From Cheiracanthium punctorium (Eukaryota > Arthropoda > Arachnida > Araneae > Cheiracanthiidae), in NCBI GenBank assembly GCA_038373885.1, contig JAWZYV010012262.1, positions 214,379 through 278,378 on the forward strand: a stretch of 64,000 nucleotides of DNA, given 5' to 3'. Numbering within the stretch: the first letter of the stretch is position 1; each line of letters opens with the position of its first letter. A model generated the notes under the pieces. That model was not told the origin of the DNA. It made no database searches and saw nothing but the letters and a program-made list of their open reading frames with translations. Shown here one piece after another: positions 1 through 11,270 of the stretch. The position numbers and the translations under genes were made by a program.

Positions 1-111
1 TCAGGATGATTTTTTTTTATAAGCCACACTGCACAATGAAATAAGCAAAAAAAAAAAACTCTTTATGAAACTTTAAAAGAAAATTCTTGAACATGGAACT
101 TAAATACGGAT

Positions 112-205
112 TAGGATCCCTTAAAAAGTCCCCCATGGAGCGCAATCCCTCCTAAGCCTAGATTCCTTGAGCAGATAATTGGTCTTAACACCACATTCAT
201 TCATT
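112..205 (+). repeat. SINE-like repeat fragment (tail part)
   Basis: This stretch has the words CCTTAAAAAGTCC, then GAGCAGATAA, then CTTAACAC in the same order as 11889-11965 and 28231-28297. The three copies indicate a dispersed repeat. The best copy (11762-11980) begins with a tRNA-like head, so this is probably the 3' part of a tRNA-derived SINE. Only the tail is present here and the ends are approximate. Confidence 0.5.
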
Positions 206-1096
206 GAACATGGATCTGTTTAGTACAATTCGGCAAAATTTTCTCGATTTTCAAGTATTTTTTCTAAAAATGCCATAACTGATTCTGGTTTATTGTTAAT
301 TTCGGTGTAGTAAAGCTTGTAAAAAGAATTCTAAACGTTTTGAAGTGCTTTACACAATTAGTTTCTTTGCATTTATGTACCAAAATTACACCCCCCCCCC
401 CCCCGAAACACAGTCTTAATACATACGACCTTATTTTTTCATTAGCATCTCGCTCCTGTGCTTGTCCGCATAAATTTTCGTTTGGTTTTTTCTTTTCATA
501 TAATCAGCATATAGTTATTTAAAAAATATGTTATTTATTTCAAATGAAAAAATGTTAAATAATTTTCCTCTCTATATTGTAGCAATGCTTAAACCTAATA
601 CTGTACTCTTCATATCCATAAAATATTTGAATATTTAATTTGCAAACGTACTACAGCACTTTTTCATCACAAAAGCAATTAAAACGTTTTTTAGTTGACC
701 GCATTTAAAACTTCTACAACTCGAAACTTCTTTATATCTCGAATCTTATTCCTTTCCCAAAATTCGAGATAGACATGTTTGACAATGAAAATGTAGTTTA
801 TTAATAAAGCAAAAAGTAAAGTGTTAATAATTCTATAACTGGCTCTCTAACCGAAGAAAAATTTCTGAATACAATATTTTATGTTCACCTGTTTTGTCTC
901 ACCAGAATTTCTTTTTATGAAATGAAACATTTCATTAAATAAAATTCTGTTTTATCGCGCTGATTATCGTTTTGGGGATGATACAACAGTTCAGTTTTGA
1001 TGTATAATATTAATGCAATAATGCATAATAATATTTATGCTGTAGGATTCTTTTAAGCGGTTAGCAATAATGATGCTATTTAAGTAAGACCTTGTG
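206..1096. other. AT-rich DNA without a recognisable gene
   Basis: It contains a run of 14 C at 391-404 and a patch at about 690-775 with repeated TCGAA/TCGAG words that resembles the pogo-like element at 39210-39764. No coding signal is seen; the 60-codon frame crossing the poly-C run is not credible. Confidence 0.6.
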
Positions 1097-1257
1097 TAAT
1101 AGCACTCATAACAAGGTATTTGACTGTCAGTACGATCGTTTATTTTTCAGTACCCACTATTCTGCGAGACTGTGCGTTGACAGCTGATAAAGGCTGAAGA
1201 TTTTGTCGTCCGAAACGATCGTAGTGACAGATAAGTACCTTGTTATGAGTGTTATTA
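1097..1257. mobile_element. Short inverted-repeat element (MITE)
   Basis: The left end reads TAATAGCACTCATAACAAGG and the right end is its near-perfect reverse complement (CCTTGTTATGAGTGTTATTA). The match continues inwards through TGACTGTCAGTACGATCGTTT versus the complement of AACGATCGTAGTGACAG, giving arms of about 45 bp around a 70-bp centre. This is the structure of a non-autonomous DNA transposon, probably of a TA-target family, although the duplication is not distinct. No coding capacity. Confidence 0.7.
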
Positions 1258-2099
1258 TACATTTTATTTATATCATCTTCGAACACCAGTTTTTTGAGTA
1301 TTTTTTAATATTTTAAAATAATGATGCTAATTTTAAAAGGAAGTTAAAAGTGTAGAAGTGAGTTGTATGTGTAGCAACATGTATGCTTATGATACAAGTG
1401 TATTTATAAATACACTCCATAGCAGTAAGAGTACTGGAAACTTGTATCTATGTCAAATACTCTTGATATCTCTAAATCGAAATCTGAAAAGAAAAACATA
1501 CGAGCGCCATCTGTTGTCTATAGGCGACATTTATTCAATCTCTGATGCAATTTTTTTGTTTCCTAAAGAGGAAACACGCCAAAACTTTGAAAAGAAGAGC
1601 TGGGCTAAAGAAAGTCGTCACAACTTTTGTTATATCCCTTGATTGTTTTTGTATTTGTATCCCCCCACAACTTCTCTTCATAATTCTCCACCATTCTTCA
1701 CCCCAGGTAAAAATGTTTATCTATAGGTGCACAAATGTTTTTGTGAAAACTAAATATTTAAACTAATCATCATAATAACCTTTACAGTCTTATATTCACT
1801 AATGAGTTAATTAACACTCGAATCATATTTCTACATTTATTTATTTACTTGGTTTTATTTATTTTTCACATACGCTATCAAATTTTTCTAAGCAAAATTT
1901 CATTCGATCGTCTTGAATGAATGTAGTGCAACTAACTCACTGAAGCATTTTCTAACCGTACAAATAATCAAAACTTTATTAAGAGGGAAAGCTTAGTGTC
2001 CAAGAAACTTATTTATACATAGTGTTGTGAAATAAGTCCTAACTAAAACTTAGAATGTCAGTTAATATCATTAGAAAGTGTGAAAATTTCTGATCGGTA
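1258..2099. other. AT-rich DNA without a recognisable gene
   Basis: Two overlapping short frames of 94 and 73 codons occur at 1358-1766, but they have no recognisable domain and normal AT-rich composition. I see no repeat structure or gene. Confidence 0.55.
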
Positions 2100-2103
2100 T
2101 TAA

Positions 2104-2626
2104 CCCTTTGAGGCGCAACCCTTTCCCAATGCTGAAAAAAGGGCAGCCGTTGCCATCGCTCGACTTAACTACCAGCAAGATGGCAGACGATCGAAACTTT
2201 CATCGCGTGTCACAGATCTAGAGACCCCTTTTTGACGATAGCTGGCTGTGCCGCACAACCAGCTGCGTCAAAAAAGGGTCTCTAGATCTGTGGCCCGCGA
2301 TCAACGTTTCGATCGTCCGCCATCTTGCTGGTTAAGTCGAGCGATGCAACGGCTGCCCTTTTTTCAGCATTGGGCAATCTATCCAGCTGTTTTCGCATTC
2401 TTCCATTTTTCAACAGAAATCAGTGCTCTTAAAAATAATCGTGACCATTTTTTTACGGAAAATGACGTGCTAAAAAGTAAAGGATTCTCGTGGAGCTATG
2501 TCCCCCCGCAACTACCGCAACTATTTTTATAGAAATCAAATTTATTCTTCGTGACTGGCAACAGTCGAAACGTCAGAGTTTGGTGTTCCCAGTGAGGGAG
2601 CACTGAGTTAACACTAAGTTAAAGGG
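2104..2626 (+). mobile_element. piggyBac-type foldback element, copy 1
   Basis: The element is bounded by TTAA on both sides (2100-2103 and 2627-2630), the target duplication of piggyBac transposons, and ends in CCCTTTGAGG... and ...AAGGG. Its left third is a large palindrome: an arm from about 2130 to 2238 is repeated in reverse complement at about 2250-2372, sharing AGCCGTTGCCATCGCTCGAC, the AAGATGGC word and AGATCTAGAGACC. A non-palindromic segment of about 250 bp follows. The whole arrangement recurs at 28297-28808, so this is a defined family. A 94-codon frame (2248-2532) crosses it, and its last part (NNRDHFFTENDVLKSKGFSW) is similar in the other copy. That may only reflect repeat identity, but a relic of transposase cannot be excluded. 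Confidence 0.75.
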
Positions 2627-2630
2627 TTAA

Positions 2631-3468
2631 ACCTCTTACTGACGAAGTGAAAAATATATGTTTAAACAAAGCAAAAAGAAAAGAAAAGGTGAGTTGAGTT
2701 TCCTTTTTAAAAACAAAGCGTTTGCCTTAACGGAAGCTTGCAAGAGAACCCTTTGCAACCTCAATATTGAAAGTACTGCTGTTTTGAATAAAAGATTTAC
2801 ATCAATTCATTTCCCTCTTTTTACCCATGCAGTCAATGTTTACGCTTGGCAAAAAGGAAGCGTTGATCCTCTGTCCAACACGTGTTTGAGTCCATGTTTT
2901 TTTTTTTTTTTTTTTTTCACGTCTCACAACTGAAAGAGAGGCAGGATTTTGTGTGTCCTGTCTAGGAAATCCCGGATTGTGAGAAGCAAGTAATCTCCAC
3001 ACCGGATTGAAGTCACGTACTTACCGAGGTAGGCGCGTTCAATGGGTGGTGGTAGGTAGAAAGGGCCTTTGTTTGATCTGCGGGTCAACACGTGTTGTTT
3101 CCAGGATCAGAATTGGATTACACGCTGCATGAGAATAGAATCCTCCAGAAAATCGAATGTTTTGCAAGATGGTAAAAGAAATCGTACATTGTGTTGCATG
3201 TACGAGACATGTACACTTCTTTGGAATAAACTGTCCTTGAATGTCTTCGCGTCTTAGCTCTCTCTCTCTCTCTCTTCCCACATTTTTCAATCTGTCAGCA
3301 CACTGCAACAGTTCAGTTTTTTATTGGATTCTAGTAGATGTGTGTCAGCGTTCATTGTGTCAGTATTCAGACTATCTAAACAATATTTACTGTATTGTTG
3401 TATAGATCTTTTAATAAATAGAAAAGCATGCGTTTAGATAGAACTGATTTACAAATTTTATTTGAGAC
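2631..3468. other. Non-coding stretch with poly-T, (CT)n and a GC-richer patch
   Basis: A 21-base T run lies at 2897-2917 and a (CT)9 microsatellite at 3258-3275. The part between 2930 and 3240 is less AT-rich than its surroundings. Short frames exist on both strands without recognisable domains. Confidence 0.55.
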
Positions 3469-3635
3469 CAGTGGCGTGTGCAGACTTCCTTCAAGGAAAA
3501 GGGGGGGGGGGTTATGGACATAACTTTATGTTGAAATGCGTAATATTTAAGCTAAAAATTCAAAATTTATTGACATTTATTAAAAAATTTTTGACAAGGG
3601 GGGGGTTGACCCCCCCCCCCTTGTATACGCCCCTG
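3469..3635. mobile_element. hAT MITE
   Basis: It begins CAGTGGCGTGTGCAGAC and ends GTATACGCCCCTG, the imperfect inverted ends of a hAT transposon. It is flanked by an 8-bp duplication with one change: TTTGAGAC (3461-3468) and TTTGATAC (3636-3643). Just inside the ends lie a G-run and a C-run, so a transcript could fold on itself. No coding capacity. Confidence 0.85.
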
Positions 3636-4209
3636 TTTGATACCCAATAGTCATTGAAAAAGCTCAGCAAATAAATGAAACAGGCGTTAACTTTCATTCA
3701 GCATTTCAATTTAGGAAAATTCAAGACATCTTAGAAAAACAAACATTTGTATCTCTAAACAATGAATTCGCTAAATCCGTACAGAAATGCATTCATAGCA
3801 ATGTTGAGCTCTCAAAATTTACGTAACATAAGTTCACATGTAGAGATTGCATCAGAATTCGTAGATTAAAATTTGCGACTTAATTTATCCTTTAAAAAAT
3901 CTATTCATGACAAAACAAAAGAATCACAAGATTCTTCCAGAAGAGGTATAATCACATGATTATGGACTCTACAGACTTATTTTCTTAACGTCATTAAGAA
4001 ATCCTTGCATTTAATTTGTAAATTATTTTTCTAATTAGACTTGAAAAAATTTCTACTTTGTGGTTGGTGATCGATAAACTAACTAATTCTGGAACAATGA
4101 CACCATCTATAGCACGCGCGCGTCCATATATAAATAAATATTATTCAAGCGGTCCACTCTGGTCGTTCTGCTTTTGTATCGTTCATGGCAGGCTAAACAA
4201 AGAGTTCAG
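3636..4209. other. AT-rich DNA, nothing recognised
   Basis: No open frame with a domain, no RNA gene and no clear repeat is seen here. Confidence 0.55.
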
Positions 4210-4536
4210 TATGACATTTACTTTCGCATGTTTTATCATTCTCTATTTTGTTACGTTTAATTTTAAAAATTGTATAAAATGTATAAAAGGAGACATGCGT
4301 CTCTTAATATTGAAAGTACTAACAACTTCGAAAATAAAAATTTGTATGGTTATAATTAAATACTTCGGCTATAAATAATTTGTGGACAATAAGCCCTCTT
4401 TTAATGAAACCTGGGGATTTTTTTATACACATTTTTTTCAAGATTCTTTGTACTTTGAATATTAAGAGATTTGTGTCTCCTTTTATACGTTTTGTAAAAA
4501 ATTGAAAAATAATAAAATATGCGAAAGTAAATGTCA
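4210..4536. repeat. Inverted-repeat (foldback) element
   Basis: About 100 bp at 4210-4320 reappears in reverse complement at about 4440-4536: TGACATTTACTTTCGCAT, GTATAAAAGGAGACA and CTCTTAATATT are shared in order. The arms are about 80-85 percent alike and separated by about 120 bp. Each arm has an open frame of similar sequence (FTFAxFII...KGD..LLI.KV), which follows from the palindrome and is not evidence for a protein. Probably an old MITE; no target duplication was identified. Confidence 0.65.
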
Positions 4537-5495
4537 ATAACACTGAAATTACTGCTTATTTGCTGGTACTGAATGAAAAATCCGCAACTGACAGAAATAA
4601 TGGCATGCGAAGATAATATAAAAGATTTATGATACATGTTGATAAAGTTAGTTCACTAGGAAGTTTCCTTTCATTCTTTCGACAAATCATTCAGTTTTAA
4701 ACAAAAGTAGATTTAGTTTTAAGATAGTTACGGGTATCTAAGTTGGGTACAGATATTAATATAGTTACAGATTTAGTTTTAAACTAAACTGCATTTTCAG
4801 GAATGGGATGAGGCTAGAGACTAAAAAGTTAAGACAAGAGGTTCCAGACCATTTCTGGACTACCGCTCTTTTTAGAAAAAAAAAAAATCTAGCGCAGCCT
4901 TTTCCATAACAGTTAATTTCATATGAAATATTAAAATATTGTTGCATAATATTTATATCTAATTTATCTGTCTAGTTGTCTTTTAAAAATCGTAAATTAG
5001 TAAAACAACAACGGAATGTACAGTAAAATTGTTTATTAAAATTTTAAAAATAAACATAAAATCAATAAGAAATGGGAAAAAACTAATGAAATAAACGCAA
5101 AATGAATAATAATTAAAAGATAAAACATTAATGAGATGATTGAAGCCCCCCTAAAATAATTAATTAGCAATTATAGATTAGGATTAGGTATAGGTACGTT
5201 TAGTTACAACTACTAGATCCCATTGTATTAATTCTCATTACGGGCTAATAGAGCAAATATAATTTACATGACTAATTCAAATGTTTATTCATAAAAACTG
5301 CTATTTTCAAAGTACTTTGTTGTACTGTTTTCCTGAATAGATAGGTACGCCCTTCTTAATTGTCTCAAAGCTCCCTATCTGTTGCTGGATTTGCTCCCGC
5401 ACCCTTGGAAAACTCCAGTATCCAGTTGGGGCAATACCGCCCCCGTTTCTGAATTTATGAGTTATACTGCCATTTCACAAGTTATAAGATATGGG
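4537..5495. other. AT-rich DNA without a recognisable gene
   Basis: The only internal structure seen is the repetition of AGATTTAGTTTTAA at about 4709-4780. A less AT-rich patch lies at about 5380-5455. Confidence 0.5.
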
Positions 5496-5658
5496 CAGTG
5501 GCGTAGCCAAGGCTGGGGGATAGGCGGTCCCCCCCCCCCATGAGAAATTTTTTGCCATTCTTCAATCCCTTATCACACACACGTACGCATTTAGGTGAGT
5601 TGCAGTAGTCGTAACCGCCCCCCCTCCACCCATGAAAAATTTCTGTTTACGCAACTAC
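5496..5658. mobile_element. Probable hAT MITE, decayed
   Basis: It begins CAGTGGCGTAGCC, a common hAT terminus, and ends GTTTACGCAACTACC, which is complementary to the start with mismatches. C-runs lie inside both ends, as in the element at 3469-3635. I could not find a convincing 8-bp duplication, so the right end is approximate. Confidence 0.5.
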
Positions 5659-6890
5659 CAATGGGAAAAAATAATGCAGCAACCTCAAAAATGTAGCATT
5701 TTGCAATGTTTTCCAAAAGGAATGATGCTTGAACTCATTTTGCAAGTCAAATTCTGCAAGTTTTCTTAAGTTATTTAGAAGACTGGGAATTATATTGCCT
5801 TATAAATATATACATTACATTCAAATAAATAAATTTTCAACTAGTTTTTAGTAACAAACAAGCTTTTTCTCACAAACAAGTTACAAATCAACTTACTTTT
5901 TTGTTTTCTTTGATATCACGCGGGCTATGTTGAAAAACATTTTGATCCAATAAGTTACAAATTTTGGAAAATATTGTCTAACCTAGCACCTATGTTAAAA
6001 ATATCACATACATGCCAAATTCCGCACTAATAGTTTCATAGTTTTGGAGAGGTGAAACACTGAATTACTAGAAAAACGACATTCCGGTAGCCCCAATATA
6101 CTCTTCGTCGTTTCTAGAGGCAGAGTCTGCTGAAAGATTTTTAGTACAAACTTTTTCATTTTTCAAGTACATGTATTCATGTGAACAAAAGACTTATTTT
6201 ATCATTCTTTTATCGCCAAAAAAATATTACATTCTTATAAGAGGCAAACTTTCAGATAATCTGTTTACATTATTGGCCTTCATGAATTTAAGGCTATATT
6301 TTTAAGTTATTAGCAAGCACTTAAATTGCCACACCTGTCAAACAATGTTACATGTTTAGCTGATTATTTATACCTATATGAAAGTGGCCGTGCATTTTAT
6401 TTATTTATTTGGTTAATTTTTGGAACATTAAATTACCCTCTTAAATTTTCACTCATTTCATAATACTTTTTAAAATAACGTTCAGAGAGTTAGTTCATCA
6501 ATAATATCATTCATTTCAATACTAGTGGGATTTTGTTCATCTTACAGCATTCATTGATTTAATTAATGATACTTCTTATTAAAATCAAAATAATTCCACA
6601 TATTAAGACATAGTTGAGTATTCTTCTCTCATATACTGTCCTTCTGTATATTATGGACACAAACAGAAAAATGTAAGACTTTTTAAATAAATAATCGTCA
6701 AAGTATTTTCAAACGTCACTTCCTTTTTAAAATTGAAGCAGCTCGTATATAAAGACGAATGAAGATCTTCATTGCGAAGATAGATTTAAATATTTAATCT
6801 CCTTCGCAAAACAGTTTATTTAGAGCAAAACTTATTATCTTCTATCAAAGTAAACCGCCTTAAAAAAAAAAAAAAAATCAGTTAACTAAG
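5659..6890. other. AT-rich DNA, nothing recognised
   Basis: No credible coding frame, RNA gene or repeat structure is seen apart from a 14-base A run at 6863-6876. Confidence 0.55.
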
Positions 6891-7463
6891 TTGTCACTTT
6901 TTCTCCCAATTTATTGTCGCTCCTCAAAGAAAAAGTTTCTTTACATCCGAGAGATTGTCATGAAAGAAAATTTAAGCCCGACGTCGATATATATATACAT
7001 GCACACGTACGTATATATTTTTCCTTCTCGCCTTTACTCAAACTTTTCTTCGCCAAATTTACCTTCGCAAGCTGCTCGATGCTCGCGTAATAAACGACGA
7101 ACGGGAGAGTTTGGCTTAAGACCAAGCTCGGTTTACAGAACGTCTAAGCCCATGATTAGTGGAAATCGAAGGGGAGGGCTTCTATTTAAATGCCTGCATA
7201 TTATAGTGAAAAGGGGGGCTACGGTAAAGAAGCCCCTGGAAAAAAAAAAAGAAAGAAAGAACGGGGGCTGCAATCATCCATCTTTCGTGACGTTGGCTAA
7301 GCTTGGGATTAAGGAAGCGAAATCAATCTGCAGCGGAACCTATGGAGAAATGAAGGTGTTATATCAGCGAGAGTGGTGCAAGTGGATGTACCATTATGCC
7401 CCCCCCCCTCTATCTCTTCTTGAAAGTGATTTAACAGAGGTTCAAATGAGAAGAAATATATAA
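6891..7463 (+). other. GC-richer segment with the window's longest open frame (190 codons)
   Basis: The frame starts at an ATG at 6961 or a few codons upstream and runs to TAA at 7463. The predicted peptide is basic, includes low-complexity K/E runs, a P run from a C tract and an IYIYMHTYVYI stretch from a dinucleotide repeat, and has no domain I recognise. I therefore do not call a gene. The less AT-rich part (about 7020-7400) includes a homeodomain-type word (CATGATTAG) and a hairpin GGGGGCT...AGCCCC near 7204. Its last 100 bp are one arm of an inverted repeat with 8602-8699. It could be a conserved non-coding element or a fragment of an unknown repeat. Confidence 0.4.
7309..7411 (+). repeat. 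Inverted repeat arm, left
   Basis: This arm runs from TTAAGGAAGCGAAATC to TACCATTATGCCCCCCCC. It is matched almost base for base in reverse complement by 8602-8699, about 1.2 kb away. No transposase or target duplication is visible. Confidence 0.8.
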
Positions 7464-8601
7464 AAATTCATGGATTTTTTTTTTCCTTCAGCCCTGCAAT
7501 ATGATGTTAAATGACTTCATGGAAGACATTTTTGGAATAGTATTGTTGAATAACTATCATAAAATTGCACTTGAAAATGTAATTTTGTTGATGTAATTAT
7601 AATGAGTCGTGTTTTGTATAACGCTAGCTTTGTTTTTAGTGTTATGCAGTGTTATTTCTTATTTAAAAGTAATTTAATTATTTGACAAGTGTAGCAACAA
7701 TTTTTTTTCTCTTCCTCGGACATAATTAAAAAAAATAAAATAAAAATAAAAACAACAATAAATAAATCATGCTGAAGTGGATGACGTAAGCAAGAGTTTT
7801 TTCGCAAGCATTTTGTTGGCATAACATTTTCCCCTTTTGCCGTTGGAAACAACGATTTGTTTATTCAGTTTTTAAAAAACTTCAGAATAAAATTTTTCTT
7901 TCGCGTTCGTGTCCACCGCTAACCGTTTGTGCATTTTTGGAATGTTTTCTTGTGTGACCAAGGGAACGGTTGGAATTAAAGAACATCAAACTAGAACACG
8001 GATCTAACCCTTATAAATACAGGATAAGATATACGATTATTTTTGTTTCTTAACACTTTTTTTGTCTTAATGAAAGCTACAGTATAGAGCATTGAAGTTA
8101 TTTGATTAAGTACAATTACAGAATATAAATATCCATTTCTTAAAATCATCCAGTATGCTAATCTCATTTTTATGGCATTTATATGTAAAGGTGACATATT
8201 TAAGATAATTTTAAAATAAATTTGTGAATGGAAATCCATACTGTCTCGTTTGACAATTTTAGAGAGAGAGAGATACAAATTGCTTTCAAATATTAAATTT
8301 GGTAGCTTTAAAGATTTTCCGCTAAAATAAACAACGTTAATAATCTTCAAATGTTATAAAACCTTCTTAATAAATAACTTCCATTTTCTTTATTTTAACT
8401 TTAATCGCCCATTTAAAATATCAGTCTCAAGTGAGAACTAATGTGATAGATATATAACTGTTTTGAATGCACTTTTACTTAATCTCAAGCTAATTTAAAA
8501 CTATAGTTTTCCTTTCTTGGTGGTTTGAAAGAGAATTTTATGTTCATGGAGGGAAAGATGATGCAAAGATGGCGGCTATCATACAATTCATACTATCATA
8601 G
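7412..8601. other. Spacer between inverted arms, AT-rich
   Basis: It contains A-rich microsatellite-like DNA at 7727-7766 and a minus-strand frame of 119 codons (7991-8350) with no recognisable domain. I see no gene. Confidence 0.5.
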
Positions 8602-8699
8602 AGGGGGGGGCATAATGGTACATCCACTTGCACCACTCTCGCTGATATAACACCTTCATTTCTCCATAGGTTCCGCTGCAGATTGATTTCGCTTCCTTA
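8602..8699 (-). repeat. Inverted repeat arm, right
   Basis: Reverse complement of 7309-7411 with very few differences, including the G run that pairs with the C run at 7400-7408. The high identity suggests a recent duplication-inversion, or ends of one element with a 1.2-kb body. Confidence 0.8.
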
Positions 8700-9721
8700 T
8701 ATTGAAATAATCAATAGCAGTAGGTTTTGGGACATTTAAATGCATAAAAGTTGAATACCAAGCACAAATTCAATAAACTTACCAGGATTTGTGTATTTAT
8801 TTTAGTAAACAGTAAAAATTTCATTATTTAAATATGAAGTAGCATTTCATATGAATACATTTTTTTTAATTTGTTTTTTAACATCACTTAAAAATCGTTT
8901 GTATATACATTTCTATAAGTTACACAACAGCATTTGAACTAAGTTCAGACTGCAGATCATTAAGCGATATTGCCAATGTTAAACAGTCATGCTACTGTTA
9001 ATATACTTTATTGTCTAATTGTCTGTACATCAGTTAGCATATTGACGTATTAATGAGAGAAATGGCACGTTTAAACACACATAGTTTATAGATAGATACA
9101 TAAAGCCAATGTGTACAAGAATCATTTAAATATAAACTACCGTGCTTCAGAAACTACCCATAATTGATATGCAACTAATAGACTGAGACTCCCGTATAGA
9201 GATCTGGGTTTCTGTATAGTGTGCAGTACATGTATTCGTTAATTGCTATCTTTGAAGCAGTAAATATGAATATTGAACAGTTGTAGTAGCAGTTTCTTAA
9301 TATATGCATAAGTTTAATAAAAACACTTGGGAATACAATGTAACAGCACAGATTTAAAATTGAAAATGTGTCTAAATTTTTCTGACAGAAATATTTTCAT
9401 GGTAAAATTTCCTTCTACCACCTGACAAGTTTTTTTTAAATTCTTCTTATTTTACTTTCAACATTTTACCGAGCTATCTTAAAATATTTAAAAAAAAACT
9501 TTAGATTTTAAAGCGTTTTTTAGTTTATGTAAAATTGCTAACATAAATGTAAAAAAGATAAAACAACAAGATGAAAATTTCTGTATGATTCACGTAAAAT
9601 TCTAATTTTTGAAAAATTTATATTAAATGAAGCAGTTTTGCCTATTGATTTCCCATGTAGTATGAACTGAGTTAAAAAACATTACTTTAAAAATATTTTT
9701 AAATACTAAAATCAAAATTCT
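8700..9721. other. AT-rich DNA, nothing recognised
   Basis: No coding frame with a domain and no repeat boundaries were found here. Confidence 0.55.
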
Positions 9722-9893
9722 AAAGCATGCTAATCAATAAATATACTTAAATAAAAGTAGTACATCATGTGTAATTTCAACCTTTCTCGGTAAAAATTTT
9801 CTTACTATGTTAAAAATTTTAGCGAGAAAAATATTGTATAGTGAGTAATTATCATTAAGTAAGTATCAATCTAAGCAAACCATACTCCTAATT
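9722..9893 (+). repeat. Local direct duplication, unit 1
   Basis: It begins AAGCATGCTAATCAATAAA and shares TTTTCTTACTA, TTAAAAA, GAGTAATTATCA and AGTAAG in order with 10125-10290, at roughly 80 percent identity by eye. No mobile-element ends are visible; it looks like an old segmental duplication with an offset of 403 bp. Confidence 0.65.
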
Positions 9894-10124
9894 CTGGTGT
9901 TAGTATTAAGAGGCCAATAAACTATACCAAGAACACAAAACTGTATATAAATAACTTGATCATGAAAGTATACTTCCATCTTCAGTACACTTTCATCTAT
10001 TCTGATGATCATAGATGAAAATACTTTCAAAACAAAATGTTTGAGCAAATTGCTCTATATTTCCATCATATGAACAGAATCAAATTATACAACTAAACAA
10101 TAACTACAAAAGATGACATATCTC

Positions 10125-10290
10125 CAAAGCATGCTAATCAATAAAATATGCTTAAATAAATCATCATGCGTAATTTCAATCTTCCTCGTTAAAATTTTCT
10201 TACTACATTAAAAAGTTTAGTAAGGAAACTATCGTAATATTGAGTAATTATCAGTAAGTTAGTAAACAAACTAACCAAGCCAGACTCTTA
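10125..10290 (+). repeat. Local direct duplication, unit 2
   Basis: Second unit of the duplication described at 9722-9893. The DNA between the units is unrelated AT-rich sequence, so this is not a simple tandem array. Confidence 0.65.
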
Positions 10291-10440
10291 AGATATCATT
10301 ATTTGTAATTATCCGCATATAAATTCTAACTAAAAACCAGAACTTACTTTTTCATGTATGATAATTTGTTAATTGTACTTGTACATCTTAAAAAATTATC
10401 ATTTCAATGCTTCAATCCTGTATGATCCGCAGAATAATTT

Positions 10441-10609
10441 TGGTACTTACGTATTATCCCGACGGTCATTCCCGCCAAACTATTTTTTCGGCAAATGTGC
10501 TGGTAAACCGTTGCCAAGTCGTATCCCGAACCATTAATAATTACACGGCATTTATCTTAGCGAAAAATCGCTCATCTTGGCGGACCGCCGGGATAATACG
10601 TAAGTACCA
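10441..10609. mobile_element. MITE with 22-bp inverted ends
   Basis: The left end TGGTACTTACGTATTATCCC is exactly complementary to the right end, and the match continues as GACGGTC versus GACCGCC. The 169-bp element is GC-richer than its flanks. Target duplication is uncertain. Superfamily not recognised. Confidence 0.8.
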
Positions 10610-10959
10610 GAATTTCTTATGAAAATTGTATTTTAAGTATTTATCCTTAGTTACACATTGAAAAAATGAAGAAAAAAGCAGGCAGCTTTAAATAATGCCC
10701 GAATAAAATCATGTGAATTCTTCTACACGCACACACTATGTACATAGTAAAAAGGTTAGTGAATATATCCGAAAACACACTCATTCGCCAAACAAAAATA
10801 CAAAACATGTACACGTCTGTGCTTGGAAGCACATCTGGAATGAAAAACCCGTTCTTCCCAAATTCACTTTATAAAACTCCCCGTGATAAAGCCCCACTCT
10901 GGTTTACTAAATATTTCTGTTTTCACCCACCCTCACCCACTTCCGAAAACGATGTGCAT

Positions 10960-11270
10960 TAGAGAGCCCCTTCCCCCCTTTTTTCTTTTCTCTCGCCACT
11001 CTTCTTCCCAATGTAAATATCATACAGATCATTTGAGTGCAAGCCAGACAGAGATTTAGGGGGGGCGCATGTTCTTTTCTGCGGCCCCATCAATGAGCTT
11101 CCAACATACGCCAGTACAACTCTTAGCCACCGACGGCCGCAACGGCAGATGGGGCCTCTCTAGTTAAGCCTGATAAATAGAAATTTGATGGTGTTTTGGC
11201 CCCAGGAATTTAAATTGTTCCGCACCTCATACTTTGGCGAGCTGCATGGCTGGCTCACAACGCATCTCTC
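10960..11270. other. GC-elevated island, possibly conserved non-coding
   Basis: A patch with balanced composition (for example CACCGACGGCCGCAACGG and TTTTGGCCCCAGGAATTTAA) lies between AT-rich flanks. No frame through it is convincing. It may be a conserved regulatory element; this is inference from composition only. Confidence 0.35.

Noticed and set aside
3022..3035. ACTTACCGAGGTAGG as a possible splice donor on the minus strand
   Set aside because: No supporting exon or coding frame with a domain nearby.
7991..8350. 119-codon minus-strand frame
   Set aside because: AT-rich, no recognisable domain, no splice or promoter context; expected by chance in 64 kb.
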